Shown: one piece after another, positions 16,101-23,757 of the stretch
How the letters are laid out: each line of letters starts with the position of its first letter
Numbering within the stretch: the stretch's first letter is position 1
Notes under the pieces: generated by a model
Databases searched by the model: none
What the model was told of the DNA's origin: nothing
Seen by the model: the letters and a program-made list of their open reading frames with translations, nothing else
Position numbers and translations under genes: made by a program
Assembly: GCA_017445845.1 (NCBI GenBank)
Contig: JAFSRY010000036.1
Location: 82,626 to 128,206 of the forward strand
DNA from: Prevotella sp.
Lineage (GTDB): Bacteria; Bacteroidota; Bacteroidia; Bacteroidales; Bacteroidaceae
Length of the DNA: 45,581 bases
Reading direction: 5' to 3'

Positions 16101-19100
16101 GAATACCTTCGAATCAACCGCAGAAGTTTCTAGCGGTAAATACACCAAACTCAAGACGGCAGTCGTCAACTGCATGTTCTATGGTAACATCACAGGCGGT
16201 ACAAACCAGTATGGTGTCTATGGTGGCTCTCTAATCACTAATGCTGCCGCTACAGGCATCAGCAGTTATAACTACTACAGAAGCGGCTCTACCTTCACTA
16301 CAGGTGAGCCCACAGCCTACAACTGCTCGTTCCCTGCCGATGAGCGCTATCTCACCCAGGTGGAGTTCCACCGTAGCCTGCTGAACAGTAACCGCGAACT
16401 CTGCGGCTGGTGGGTAGGTTCTGACGTGGCGCCGAGCACCTTGACTACTGCTGAAGTACAAGCCATTCCTAAGGATGCTTCACTGATGTACAAGTGGGTG
16501 GTTGACCCCAATCTTGCCCCTTACCCCATACTGAAGCCTTTCGGCAAATATCCTTCAATTATCAACACCAATACAGGCACCCCCTGGTTCGACCGCACCA
16601 CAGCCGCACCATTTGAGGGGCAGCAACTCGGAACGCTTTCAGTCTATATTAAAAAGAGTTCGACTGACACTAACCCGGAACATCTGAACATCCCTATCAC
16701 CGACATGGACTCCCTGCACTACGATTTCGGCTATCGAAAGATACAGTTGCCCTATTATAACACAGTATTTGGTAACCCCAACGGTGCTACTTGGCAGGAG
16801 AAGTATGCCGGCAACTACACCAGCCAGGTTGTAACAGGTTGGAAGATAACCAACGTCAGTGGCGGCAATGAAGGTTCATTTGTCGCTGACTGGCAGTATG
16901 GCTACAACTTTGCCGACCGCAACTGTACTGACAAGGACCTCTACAGTGTCTCGGGCCGCGTCTTTGCGCAGGGCGGTTACTATTATGTTCCTGACGATGT
17001 TACGGAGATCACCATTGAGGCCTATTGGGGCAAAGCCATCTATGTGAGAAATGATGGAGGCTACTACGACAGGGTCAATATCACTTTAGGCTCTACAGGC
17101 ACTGCTTTTGCTCCTGCTGGTATCCGTGCTAACAATGTCAACAATGCCACCATCCAGACCACATCGATAAAGGAAACGCTCACTGCTGCTAATATCGATG
17201 CGAAAAAGACTGTATATGACTATGCCCTTGTGCTGGTGGGTAATGTGCAAGAGTCCGTTGGTCAAAATCATGTCACTCATAAAACTGAAGCCACTCGCGG
17301 TTTCACTATCATGAGTGTGGACCTTGACTTCGACGAAGAACCTGATTATTGTCTTGAATGGCAGCTTGGAAAAGAAATGAAACGCCAAGAAATCGCCCCC
17401 ATACGCTTTGACTTCCTCCCAGTTGTGGAGTTGGGTATCGCTGGTAAGCTACACAATTCAACTAATTTCTTTTCCCTTGGCTGCTACCGTTCCAGAGGAC
17501 ATTTCGAGGTGACAGAGACCGCCTTTATCCGCTTCGGACAGTTTGAGTTTGAACTTGGTACCCGTGATGATGGCCCTGTTATTCTTAATGGCGGTATCTA
17601 CGATCAGTATTGCCGTGGTCGTAATAGTGAAATCAATCAACACATCAATTACGTGATTCTTGGCGGTCATATCGTCATGCCGTCGTTCACCCCTGGCGCC
17701 CATGTCAATGGCTCTGCTACATACCAAACACGTCATTGTGCCGTAAACGTTCTCGGCGGTGACTTCACCAGTTTCTACCTCACAGGCGGCTACAATGAGG
17801 GTATAAAACCCTACGAAGACAACCCCCACTGTTATATTGATGGTGGCCGGTTTGGTACCATAGCCGCAGCTTATAAGGAGGGCATCTGGGGTGATGTCAC
17901 TTGGCGCATCAATCACGCGCTCATTGGCGAGTTTTACGGTGGCGGTGTCATGGCCCAGGCTACTGGCGATACTTATAAGATAGTGAAAGGCAGCATTGAT
18001 GTGGTCATCGACAACAGTATTGTCGGCAAATACTGCGGTGGTCCTAAGTTCGGCGACATGGTGTCGGGCAAGACCGTCAGGACCAGCGCCACCGGCACCA
18101 TCTTTAACCAATTCTTCGGTGCTGGCAACGGCGGTACCAACTATATGCAGTATAAAAATACTGATGCCACGGGAGACCCTATCTCTGATTGGAGTAGCAC
18201 CATCAACTCTAATTATACCCCTGGAAATTACCGCAATAAGGCTCAGGGCTATGAAGCCAATTATGACCTTGAGGTAATCAATTATTCTACCGGTGACGGG
18301 AATGGTAAATTTGTTAACCGTAGCTACTACTACTCTGCCCAGTTTGCCACCACCAACACAGGTAATGTTACCAGCACATTGACCGACTGTACCATCAATA
18401 CCAATTTTTATGGTGGAGGTTTCCTTGGTGGTGTCACAGGAAACGTAACTTCAACGCTTAACAACTGCACTGTAAATGGCGCTGTCTTTGGAGCAGGCTA
18501 TTCAGCTTCTGCTGGTACAGTCAATATATACAACAAGGACAAGGTGCCACCTGTACCAAACACATACACAGGTATGATTAAACCGCAGTCGGGAGGAACA
18601 TTCACCACATACGAATGGACGAACAATAAGACATTTGAAACAAAAACACTTAGTACTGGAAGTCCCACCATTTTAAACCCCAATGATGACGGGAAGAACT
18701 ATATATACACAGAGGTATCCCTCCAAAATCTTGGAGCAGTCAGCGGTAACGTCACCCTCACCATCAATGGTACTACTACTGTGGGCGAGAGCGTCTACGG
18801 CGGCGGCGACGAATCGGCCGTCAGTGGCAACGTGGCCGTCTACATGACCGATGGCACCGTAGGCGAGAACGTCTTTGGCGGCGGCAATCAGGCCGACGTG
18901 AAGGGCAATGCCACGGTGACGATGACCAGCGGCAGTGTGGGCCACAGCATCTATGGCGGTGGCAACCTGGGAACCGTGGGCAACGTCACGGCAAGGAGCC
19001 TGCCCGCTGGACATCCGGGTCATAGCAACTGCTGCGGCGGTAAGCCGACGGCCTTTGCCGAAAATACCGGCATGTGTACCGTTGTGGTCAGTGGCGGTTC

Positions 19101-22100
19101 CATCGGTCCCGACAACATGAAGATGCCGGACGACTATGGCTATGTGTTCGGAGCTGGACGAGGCATGGTGGAAGACCCGGCGGTGAACCCCGACATCGAC
19201 TTCATCGCCTACGTGAACAACACCGACGTGACCATCAGCGGCACAGCGTTCATCAAGGGTTCCGTCTATGGCGGCAGTGAGAACGGGCGTGTGCTCAACG
19301 ATACCCATGTGAAGATTCAGGGCGGACAGATAGGCAACGGCTGCACCAACAACTCAACCGGAGCCAGCTACAACCGTCCCTATAACACTGAGGAGTGGAA
19401 CAGCACCAGCCTGCCCGAGTGCGCCCACTGGGTCTACGGTGAAGAGGAGGAAGGCAAGATGAACTATCACCCCTACGATAAGTATAGTGCCCACGACGGT
19501 GCCAGCACGGCAGGTTCTGACGGCCACACGTTCTATGGCAACGTGTTCGGCGGCGGCTCGGGACTGTTCCCCTACGAGAAAGTGGATGGTGAAGGAAATG
19601 GCACCGGCACCTACGAATGGCTGCGCACCGCCGGCCGTGTGGAGGGCAACACCCGTGTGACTATCACCGGCGGACACATCCTGACGAGCGTCTATGGCGG
19701 CTGCGAGCTGACCGACGTGGGCAACGGCCTGACCGTGGAGGATGACAAAGGCAAGTGTACAGTGGAGATGACGGGCGGCACGCTCGGCGTTCCCCGCACG
19801 CTCGACGAGATTCTGGCACACCCCGTCACCTGCTACCTCTTCGGAGCCGGAAAGGGCGACCAGCGCATCCACTTCAACCAGTGGACCAACGTGGGCCGCG
19901 TGGAGGTGACCATCACCGACGGTGCCCGCATCTACGGCTCCGTCTTCGGTGGCGGTGAGGACGGCCACGTGCTGGGCGACGTCACCATGACCATTGGCAA
20001 GGACGGCGAGGGTGCTCAGCCCGTCATCGGCACCCTGGGTACGTCGTATGTCGACGGCAACATCTTCGGCGGCGGCCGCGGCTTCGGCGGCGATGCCCTG
20101 ACGGCCGGTGTGGTGTCGGGCAATGTCACCATTGACATCAAGGGCGGTACCATGCTGGGCAGCATCTATGGCGGCGGCCGACTGGGCTCCGTGGGCACCT
20201 ATCTCGTTCCGTCGACCGACGCGAAGTATGGCTTACTCATCGACAACGGCAAACAGCAGACCATCAACGAAACCACCGTCGGCAACGGAACGGTCGATGT
20301 GAGCGATGCCTCCGGCGTCACCCACGGCAACATCACCATCAACGTCAGCGGCGGCACCATCGGCAACACCTCGGAATATGTCTATCCTACTGACGCGGAG
20401 AAGACCGGCTTGCTGCGCAACACCACCTTTGCTGCGAACAACCGTTTACTCTACACCAAGGGCGGCAACATATTCACCGGCTGCATGGGCCGCCTCTACG
20501 GTCTCGACGGCACGTCGCTGTTGCCCCATTGGGGCGGCATGGCAAAGGCCAGGAAGACCACGCTGAACATCACTGGCGGTACCATCAAGAGCAATGTCTA
20601 TGGCGGTGGCGAGATGGGTACGCTGGCCGAGGGTGCAACCATCAACATCACCGGCGGCACCATCGGCACACAGGTACCAGCCGGAGCGGGTGACGGCGAG
20701 ACGGCCTACTACTACGGCAGCGTGTTCGGCGGCGGCAAGGGCAGCACGGATGACATCACCGGCAAATGGCCTGCCGGAACGGAAGATGCCGCCAAGACGG
20801 ACATCAGCATGGCCGGACAGGTGGGCGGCGACGTGCTGGTGGAACTGAACAACGGTGTGGCCGACAACGCCAAGGGCGGCATCGTCCACCAGATATTCGG
20901 CTGCAACGATATGAACGGCTCGCCCAAGGGTAACGTCACGGTGCATGTGTATAAGACCCAGAACGAGGTCGCCACCCAGATAGCCAACACGGCGGCTACT
21001 GCCGAGACGCCCGCCGTCGACGATGCCAAGGTGAAAGAACGCTATGACGTGGAAGCCGTCTATGGCGGCGGCAATCTGGCAGCCTACAAGCCTTTCGGTC
21101 CGTTGAAGGACGGTACGCCTGAAGACTATAAAAACACCACCAAGGTGGCCAATGTCATCATCGACGGCTGCGACCGCACGAGCATACGCACTGTCTATGG
21201 CGGTGGCAATGCGGCCACTACCCCGGCTACGCAGGTGGACATCAATGGCACCTATGAGGTGGAGGAGGTGTTTGGCGGCGGCAATGGTAAAGACAAGATA
21301 CCGCATGGCGACGCCTTGATAGAGAACCCCGGTGCCAACGTAGGCTACTACAACTACTCTACCTTTAACTCTGGAACCGGCAAATGGGATGACAACAGCG
21401 ATGCCGACACGAAGGACAAGCGTCTTGAATCTTCGTATGTATATGGTACGGGCGAGGCCAAGGTGAACATCTACGGCGGAACGGTACACCGCGTATTCGG
21501 CGGTTCGAACACCAAGGGTAATGTCCGCATCGTGGCCGTCACCCTGCTCGACAACGAGGATAACGACTGTGACTTCCTGGTCGACGAGGCTTATGGCGGC
21601 GGCAAGAGCGCACCGATGGACGGTGCCGCCAACCTGGTCATGGCCTGCATACCGGGCCTGAAGGCGGCCTACGGCGGAGCACAGAATGCCGAGATTGAGG
21701 GCGACGTGAACCTGACCATCACCAACGGCACCTTCGAGAAGGTGTTCGGCGGCAACGACCAGAGCGGCTATATCAAGGGCAGCATCACCGTGAACATCGA
21801 GGAGACGGGCTGTAAGCCGGTCATCATCGGCGAACTCTACGGCGGAGGCAACGATGCCCCCTACACGGCTCCCGACGCGGTGAGCCCCACGCTCAACGTA
21901 CGCTCGTTCACCAGCATCGGCAATGTGTTCGGCGGCGGCTATGGCTCGGAAGCCATCATCACCGGCAATCCTCATGTGAACATCAATGTCTGCGAGGGTC
22001 TCTACGCAACACCCCGTGAGGCCATGAAGGACCTTATCTCCACGGAACTGACTCGGCTGGAAGGTTTGGGCTACACGCTGCCCACCCACGAAGACGGCAA

Positions 22101-22404
22101 GATAGGAGCCATCAACAACGTCTATGGCGGCGGCAATGCAGCCGATGTTATTGGCGACACGCACGTGAGCATCGGCACAAAGACGAAAGAGGATATCGTG
22201 TTTGAGACACCTAAGACCAAGACGGTGCAGACCGCCGGTAGTGACACCCCGGGAGACACTTCGGACGATGTCTATGTGGAACAGAATACCACCGATGAAG
22301 AACGCAAACATGAGGTCAAGGGTGCCGACATCCGCGGCAACGTCTTCGGCGGTGGTAATGCGGCCGAAGTGACAGGTAACACCGATGTCATAATCGGAAA
22401 ATAG
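13129..22404 (+). CDS. Giant secreted YGGG-repeat protein with CHB_HEX-like and GLUG-like regions, C-terminally truncated
   Basis: 3091 residues from the first ATG. A Sec signal peptide lies unusually far in (about residues 56-77, ending TLGTTGAWGQ), so a later start such as Met18 is possible. Residues ~78-430 hold ricin-lectin-like YYIVNNSTGKY modules. Residues ~434-820 hold five chitobiase/hexosaminidase C-terminal-like (CHB_HEX) repeats with the signature IYYTTDGTTPTT. Residues ~870-1040 are GLUG-like (AGGIVGKLDGDSRVINCYSY). From about residue 1480, and densely from 1885 to the end, YGGG/FGGG repeats like those of the first giant gene follow. The protein stops in mid-repeat (GNTDVIIGK) and has no sorting domain, unlike its neighbour. 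The YGGG part (from ~18720) is more GC-rich than the 5' half. Surface adhesion or matrix function is inferred only from architecture. Confidence 0.85.
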   Translation: MTQDMHVYETKKRATSEMNRSTHTLSILKEYGWSKPRVCLEAGWSMLRVCLEPAKALRPVMTLLLMLTLGTTGAWGQTGPVEITTDANGNGTIEDSEKKLYLIQTNAFPSFYIAPQDKNNDNNWTITTNNILGEYMLWYFLDAGKDNGTQYYYIVNNSTGKYVSHGDGSDNNNTSRGVPLVVKDQSNDESCKFKLDLNESMGAGFYNINVKGNQNYYALNKRGGSMVNTNPIQLTNNQYINNIHSLWKFIPFNGTFTYPTPPFTLSTDSDKHYYEIHNIQKDTHYAATDATPDKVIFTNQANESRAWYLKEAASDSWYKYYYIINPATGGKYMYYDGDADDTSDQTSAVSVKAYDSNNEDRYQFVVVQAARGDGNGRVTCYAIIPKLLIDNLWTSSSLGYAQASITDGLNMGIINSRGDTNGAHWEFKPTLFNTECANPVIAFDRTTGKASITTTTLLPKIYYTTDGTEPSSTNGTLYGGAFALTEQTTVKAIVTKDGYTDSEVTTLTIYKVATPTIQQETGTHNVSITTATPGATIYYTVDGTTPTTTSTLYTGASEELGGKPIKAIAVKDGMINSDVGEGTVDVRCATPVISFNNITSMVTITCGTEGSTLRYTIDNSEPTATSTAYSGPFAVTSPTTVKAIATHEDLDLSVVAELVIPQVATPTIQNYGSNAVSITTTTLGSTIYYTTDGSTPTTTSGTVYTVPLTENISGVTIKAIAVKEGMITSAVGSGTVTLQCATPVIARSGRNGFTISCSFPASDVTIYYTTDGTTPTTSSSSIIPGDIVPCTLPITINAMAVATNYENSEVATANLKDGMEGEGTVDNPYTIKYQVDVEDFVEHANTPEGASLYYKVIATEPLDFSEAAPITQAFSGTFDGGTQTITGLTHPLFNTVDGGVVKNVTLKNVAIESDAEYVGAIAGVAQGYSRIYNCGILPNDATFPEGTHPTVTGGTCAGGIVGKLDGDSRVINCYSYADVSASTYAAGIVGQNTFESTAEVSSGKYTKLKTAVVNCMFYGNITGGTNQYGVYGGSLITNAAATGISSYNYYRSGSTFTTGEPTAYNCSFPADERYLTQVEFHRSLLNSNRELCGWWVGSDVAPSTLTTAEVQAIPKDASLMYKWVVDPNLAPYPILKPFGKYPSIINTNTGTPWFDRTTAAPFEGQQLGTLSVYIKKSSTDTNPEHLNIPITDMDSLHYDFGYRKIQLPYYNTVFGNPNGATWQEKYAGNYTSQVVTGWKITNVSGGNEGSFVADWQYGYNFADRNCTDKDLYSVSGRVFAQGGYYYVPDDVTEITIEAYWGKAIYVRNDGGYYDRVNITLGSTGTAFAPAGIRANNVNNATIQTTSIKETLTAANIDAKKTVYDYALVLVGNVQESVGQNHVTHKTEATRGFTIMSVDLDFDEEPDYCLEWQLGKEMKRQEIAPIRFDFLPVVELGIAGKLHNSTNFFSLGCYRSRGHFEVTETAFIRFGQFEFELGTRDDGPVILNGGIYDQYCRGRNSEINQHINYVILGGHIVMPSFTPGAHVNGSATYQTRHCAVNVLGGDFTSFYLTGGYNEGIKPYEDNPHCYIDGGRFGTIAAAYKEGIWGDVTWRINHALIGEFYGGGVMAQATGDTYKIVKGSIDVVIDNSIVGKYCGGPKFGDMVSGKTVRTSATGTIFNQFFGAGNGGTNYMQYKNTDATGDPISDWSSTINSNYTPGNYRNKAQGYEANYDLEVINYSTGDGNGKFVNRSYYYSAQFATTNTGNVTSTLTDCTINTNFYGGGFLGGVTGNVTSTLNNCTVNGAVFGAGYSASAGTVNIYNKDKVPPVPNTYTGMIKPQSGGTFTTYEWTNNKTFETKTLSTGSPTILNPNDDGKNYIYTEVSLQNLGAVSGNVTLTINGTTTVGESVYGGGDESAVSGNVAVYMTDGTVGENVFGGGNQADVKGNATVTMTSGSVGHSIYGGGNLGTVGNVTARSLPAGHPGHSNCCGGKPTAFAENTGMCTVVVSGGSIGPDNMKMPDDYGYVFGAGRGMVEDPAVNPDIDFIAYVNNTDVTISGTAFIKGSVYGGSENGRVLNDTHVKIQGGQIGNGCTNNSTGASYNRPYNTEEWNSTSLPECAHWVYGEEEEGKMNYHPYDKYSAHDGASTAGSDGHTFYGNVFGGGSGLFPYEKVDGEGNGTGTYEWLRTAGRVEGNTRVTITGGHILTSVYGGCELTDVGNGLTVEDDKGKCTVEMTGGTLGVPRTLDEILAHPVTCYLFGAGKGDQRIHFNQWTNVGRVEVTITDGARIYGSVFGGGEDGHVLGDVTMTIGKDGEGAQPVIGTLGTSYVDGNIFGGGRGFGGDALTAGVVSGNVTIDIKGGTMLGSIYGGGRLGSVGTYLVPSTDAKYGLLIDNGKQQTINETTVGNGTVDVSDASGVTHGNITINVSGGTIGNTSEYVYPTDAEKTGLLRNTTFAANNRLLYTKGGNIFTGCMGRLYGLDGTSLLPHWGGMAKARKTTLNITGGTIKSNVYGGGEMGTLAEGATINITGGTIGTQVPAGAGDGETAYYYGSVFGGGKGSTDDITGKWPAGTEDAAKTDISMAGQVGGDVLVELNNGVADNAKGGIVHQIFGCNDMNGSPKGNVTVHVYKTQNEVATQIANTAATAETPAVDDAKVKERYDVEAVYGGGNLAAYKPFGPLKDGTPEDYKNTTKVANVIIDGCDRTSIRTVYGGGNAATTPATQVDINGTYEVEEVFGGGNGKDKIPHGDALIENPGANVGYYNYSTFNSGTGKWDDNSDADTKDKRLESSYVYGTGEAKVNIYGGTVHRVFGGSNTKGNVRIVAVTLLDNEDNDCDFLVDEAYGGGKSAPMDGAANLVMACIPGLKAAYGGAQNAEIEGDVNLTITNGTFEKVFGGNDQSGYIKGSITVNIEETGCKPVIIGELYGGGNDAPYTAPDAVSPTLNVRSFTSIGNVFGGGYGSEAIITGNPHVNINVCEGLYATPREAMKDLISTELTRLEGLGYTLPTHEDGKIGAINNVYGGGNAADVIGDTHVSIGTKTKEDIVFETPKTKTVQTAGSDTPGDTSDDVYVEQNTTDEERKHEVKGADIRGNVFGGGNAAEVTGNTDVIIGK
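13198..13287 (+). repeat. 33-nt direct repeat plus 14-bp inverted repeat inside the N-terminal extension
   Basis: Two 33-nt units (about 13222-13254 and 13255-13287) encode GWSKPRVCLEA and GWSMLRVCLEP. The 14-mer ACTCTAAGCATACT at 13198-13211 is the exact reverse complement of 13261-13274. CCATACTCT and AGAGTATGG also form a 9-bp hairpin at the start of the block. The repeats sit between the first ATG and the signal-peptide core at about 13309. Confidence 0.8.
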
Positions 22405-22464
22405 TTTTTAGACATAATGACATGTTCTTTTTAGACATAATGACATAAGGACATATTTTCCGAT
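22393..22464. repeat. 11-bp inverted repeat and 19-bp direct repeats at the end of the giant gene
   Basis: ATCGGAAAATA (22393-22403), overlapping the stop codon, is the exact reverse complement of 22454-22464. Between them lie two identical 19-mers, TTTTTAGACATAATGACAT, at 22405-22423 and 22428-22446, separated by four bases. The arrangement marks the point where the repeat protein is cut short. Confidence 0.8.
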
Positions 22465-22516
22465 AGAAGGACATCAATCGCATTTTGTAAGTTAAGTCCC
22501 GAATGGATAAAACGAT

Positions 22517-22550
22517 AACAGGGAGGGGAAAACCCCTCCCTGTTGTTTTC
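22517..22550 (+). terminator. Strong intrinsic terminator
   Basis: A perfect 12-bp stem (22517-22528 with 22533-22544, core CAGGGAGGGG/CCCCTCCCTG) with an AAAA loop is followed by GTTTTCT. It lies 113 bases after the stop of the second giant gene. With flanking A-runs it could serve both strands. Confidence 0.85.
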
Positions 22551-22588
22551 TATTGATAACGATATGTTTATATTGCTGTCCGGAAAAA

Positions 22589-22632
22589 TCAGTCGTCCTA
22601 CGGACGAGAAATCCAACAAATCTATACAAATC
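22589..22632 (+). repeat. REP-like hairpin-plus-tail repeat, copy 1
   Basis: This 44-bp sequence is repeated exactly at 23093-23136. It starts with a small hairpin (TCGTCC-TAC-GGACGA) followed by the tail GAAATCCAACAAATCTAT and ACAAATC. A related copy with a different hairpin but the same tail lies at 45218-45249. Confidence 0.8.
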
Positions 22633-22835
22633 TATACAAATCGAACAAATGCATGTATAAGTCCATGAGCGACAATATTTATTACGTTTGGGTTATCTTG
22701 AAAGAACTTATCAAAATACAAATTTATGTTATCACTAGGTTCATTAGCATTTTTGGATTTATGCCAGATTTAATTAATAGACTATATTGTTCTGCGGAAG
22801 AAATAGTAATAAAGACAAGCAAAATCATCAATGGC

Positions 22836-22943
22836 ATGGCAAAGGTACAAATAAAATCTGAGAGAATCACTCCTTTTGGAGGAATTTTTCAAGTGAGAGT
22901 GCTAGCCAAATTGAAGATATACGCAGAAATAATTTATGGATAA
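22836..22943 (+). pseudogene. N-terminal fragment of an IS1380-type transposase
   Basis: From the ATG at 22836 the reading frame begins MAKVQIKSERITPFGGIFQV, which from memory resembles the start of IS1380-family transposases of Bacteroidales (a basic residue-rich start, then TPFGGI). The similarity fades after about 20 residues and the frame stops at 22943, so at most the 5' tip survives. The open frame extends upstream to 22653, but that part has no recognisable content. No intact terminal inverted repeats or target-site duplication were identified. Confidence 0.45.
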
Positions 22944-23007
22944 TTATATGGTAATTTTAGTTTTATCTTTAACACGAATTACCATGAATTATCCATGATT
23001 TTTTTTC
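22936..23007 (+). terminator. Large AT-rich hairpin followed by a T-run
   Basis: ATGGATAATT... (22936-22956) pairs with AATTACCATGAATTATCCAT (22977-22996) with one small internal mismatch, around a 20-nt loop, and is followed by GATTTTTTTT. It looks like a Rho-independent terminator, but could equally be an end of a degraded insertion element, as it directly follows the transposase fragment. Confidence 0.55.
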
Positions 23008-23092
23008 TGTGTATCTCTGCGTATTGGCTTGCGCCTAGCTGAAGGTTCTGCGTGACAGACGAAAAAGAGTAGAGGGTGTGTCAAAATGAACT

Positions 23093-23136
23093 TCAGTCGT
23101 CCTACGGACGAGAAATCCAACAAATCTATACAAATC
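23093..23136 (+). repeat. REP-like hairpin-plus-tail repeat, copy 2
   Basis: Exact 44-bp copy of 22589-22632, including the hairpin TCGTCC-TAC-GGACGA and the tail GAAATCCAACAAATCTAT. The two copies are in the same orientation 504 bases apart. Confidence 0.8.
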
Positions 23137-23296
23137 AAAAGTCCTGATAGACAAGATGAAAGATTTTGGATAGATTTGTGAGATTTCTGCGCAAAGCGCA
23201 CTACCTTCGATTTGACACGCCCTCCTTTTGTACACTGTCAAGAATGGTCTGTCAGGTTCTATTTGGATTTGTCGAAGTCAAGATAAATATAGACGC

Positions 23297-23378
23297 TGCT
23301 TCCATCGGTTCTCGCCAAGGCAGACATCAGGCAAGCTTGGTCTGCTCTTATGGCTTAACGAAAACGTTGGATTTCATC
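23297..23378 (+). repeat. ~80-bp dispersed repeat, inverted relative to copies at the right end
   Basis: The reverse complement of this segment matches 45379-45449 with only about three differences, and a partial copy occurs at 45312-45370. It contains CTCGCCAAGGCAGACATCAG and CTTATGGCTTAACGAAAA. Short open frames through it (for example one reading SLVCSYGLTK) are probably not genes. Confidence 0.8.
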
Positions 23379-23534
23379 TCATCCCTAATCAGAGGTAGCG
23401 CAAGAAGAACAGCGCCCTCCGTTCGGAAATGTTTACAAAAGCGTCTTAATGCATAATGGTGCTAACGGAATGGTTTCTAAAGACTTGGCGGGAGGAAGTC
23501 AGACTTTTCGATGAGACCGGAATGGTTAACGAAT

Positions 23535-23663
23535 TTTGGTCTCGTCGTGACCAGAAACACGACCTCTTTTTGGTCTCATCGTGACCAGCCTTTGGTCTCA
23601 TCGTGACCAGCCTTTGGTCTCATTGTGACCAGCCTTTGGTCTCATTGTGACCAGCCTTTGGTC
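23535..23663. repeat. 22-bp tandem array with GGTC...GACC dyad
   Basis: Four head-to-tail 22-bp units start at 23569, 23591, 23613 and 23635, each containing TGGTCTCAT(C/T)GTGACCA, whose ends TGGTC and GACCA are inverted. A diverged copy lies at 23535-23554 and a partial one at 23657. The array ends 95 bases beyond the stop of the leftward TPR gene. Not CRISPR: the units abut with no unique spacers. Confidence 0.85.
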
Positions 23664-23674
23664 ACAAACACGGC

Positions 23675-23696
23675 AGCCCAAAGCGGTGGGCTTTTG
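23675..23696 (+). terminator. Small GC hairpin followed by TTTT
   Basis: AGCCCA (23675-23680) pairs with TGGGCT (23687-23692), followed by TTTGGG. It lies just beyond the 3' end of the leftward TPR gene but its T-run is on the plus strand, so its role for that gene is doubtful. Confidence 0.3.
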
Positions 23697-23757
23697 GGTC
23701 TTTGACGGTTCCTTCGGTCATCGACCAATGGGCCTGTCATCGGAATGTGTTGTCTGG

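Larger units (their letters stand above)
22405..23757. other. 1.35-kb gene-poor, repeat-rich spacer
   Basis: No convincing intact gene lies here. The stretch contains the terminator at 22517, two 44-bp repeats, a transposase fragment, the hairpin at 22936, the ~80-bp dispersed repeat and the 22-bp array. Between 23379 and 23534 nothing was recognised. It looks like a graveyard of small mobile and repetitive sequences behind the truncated giant gene. Confidence 0.7.

Noticed and set aside
22653-22835. Upstream part of the open frame containing the transposase tip
   Set aside because: Low-complexity, AT-rich and without similarity to anything recognised; the recognisable part begins at the internal ATG at 22836.
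23535-23663. Possible CRISPR array
   Set aside because: Units abut at exactly 22 bp with no unique spacers, and no cas genes are present. The same applies to 42039-42126.
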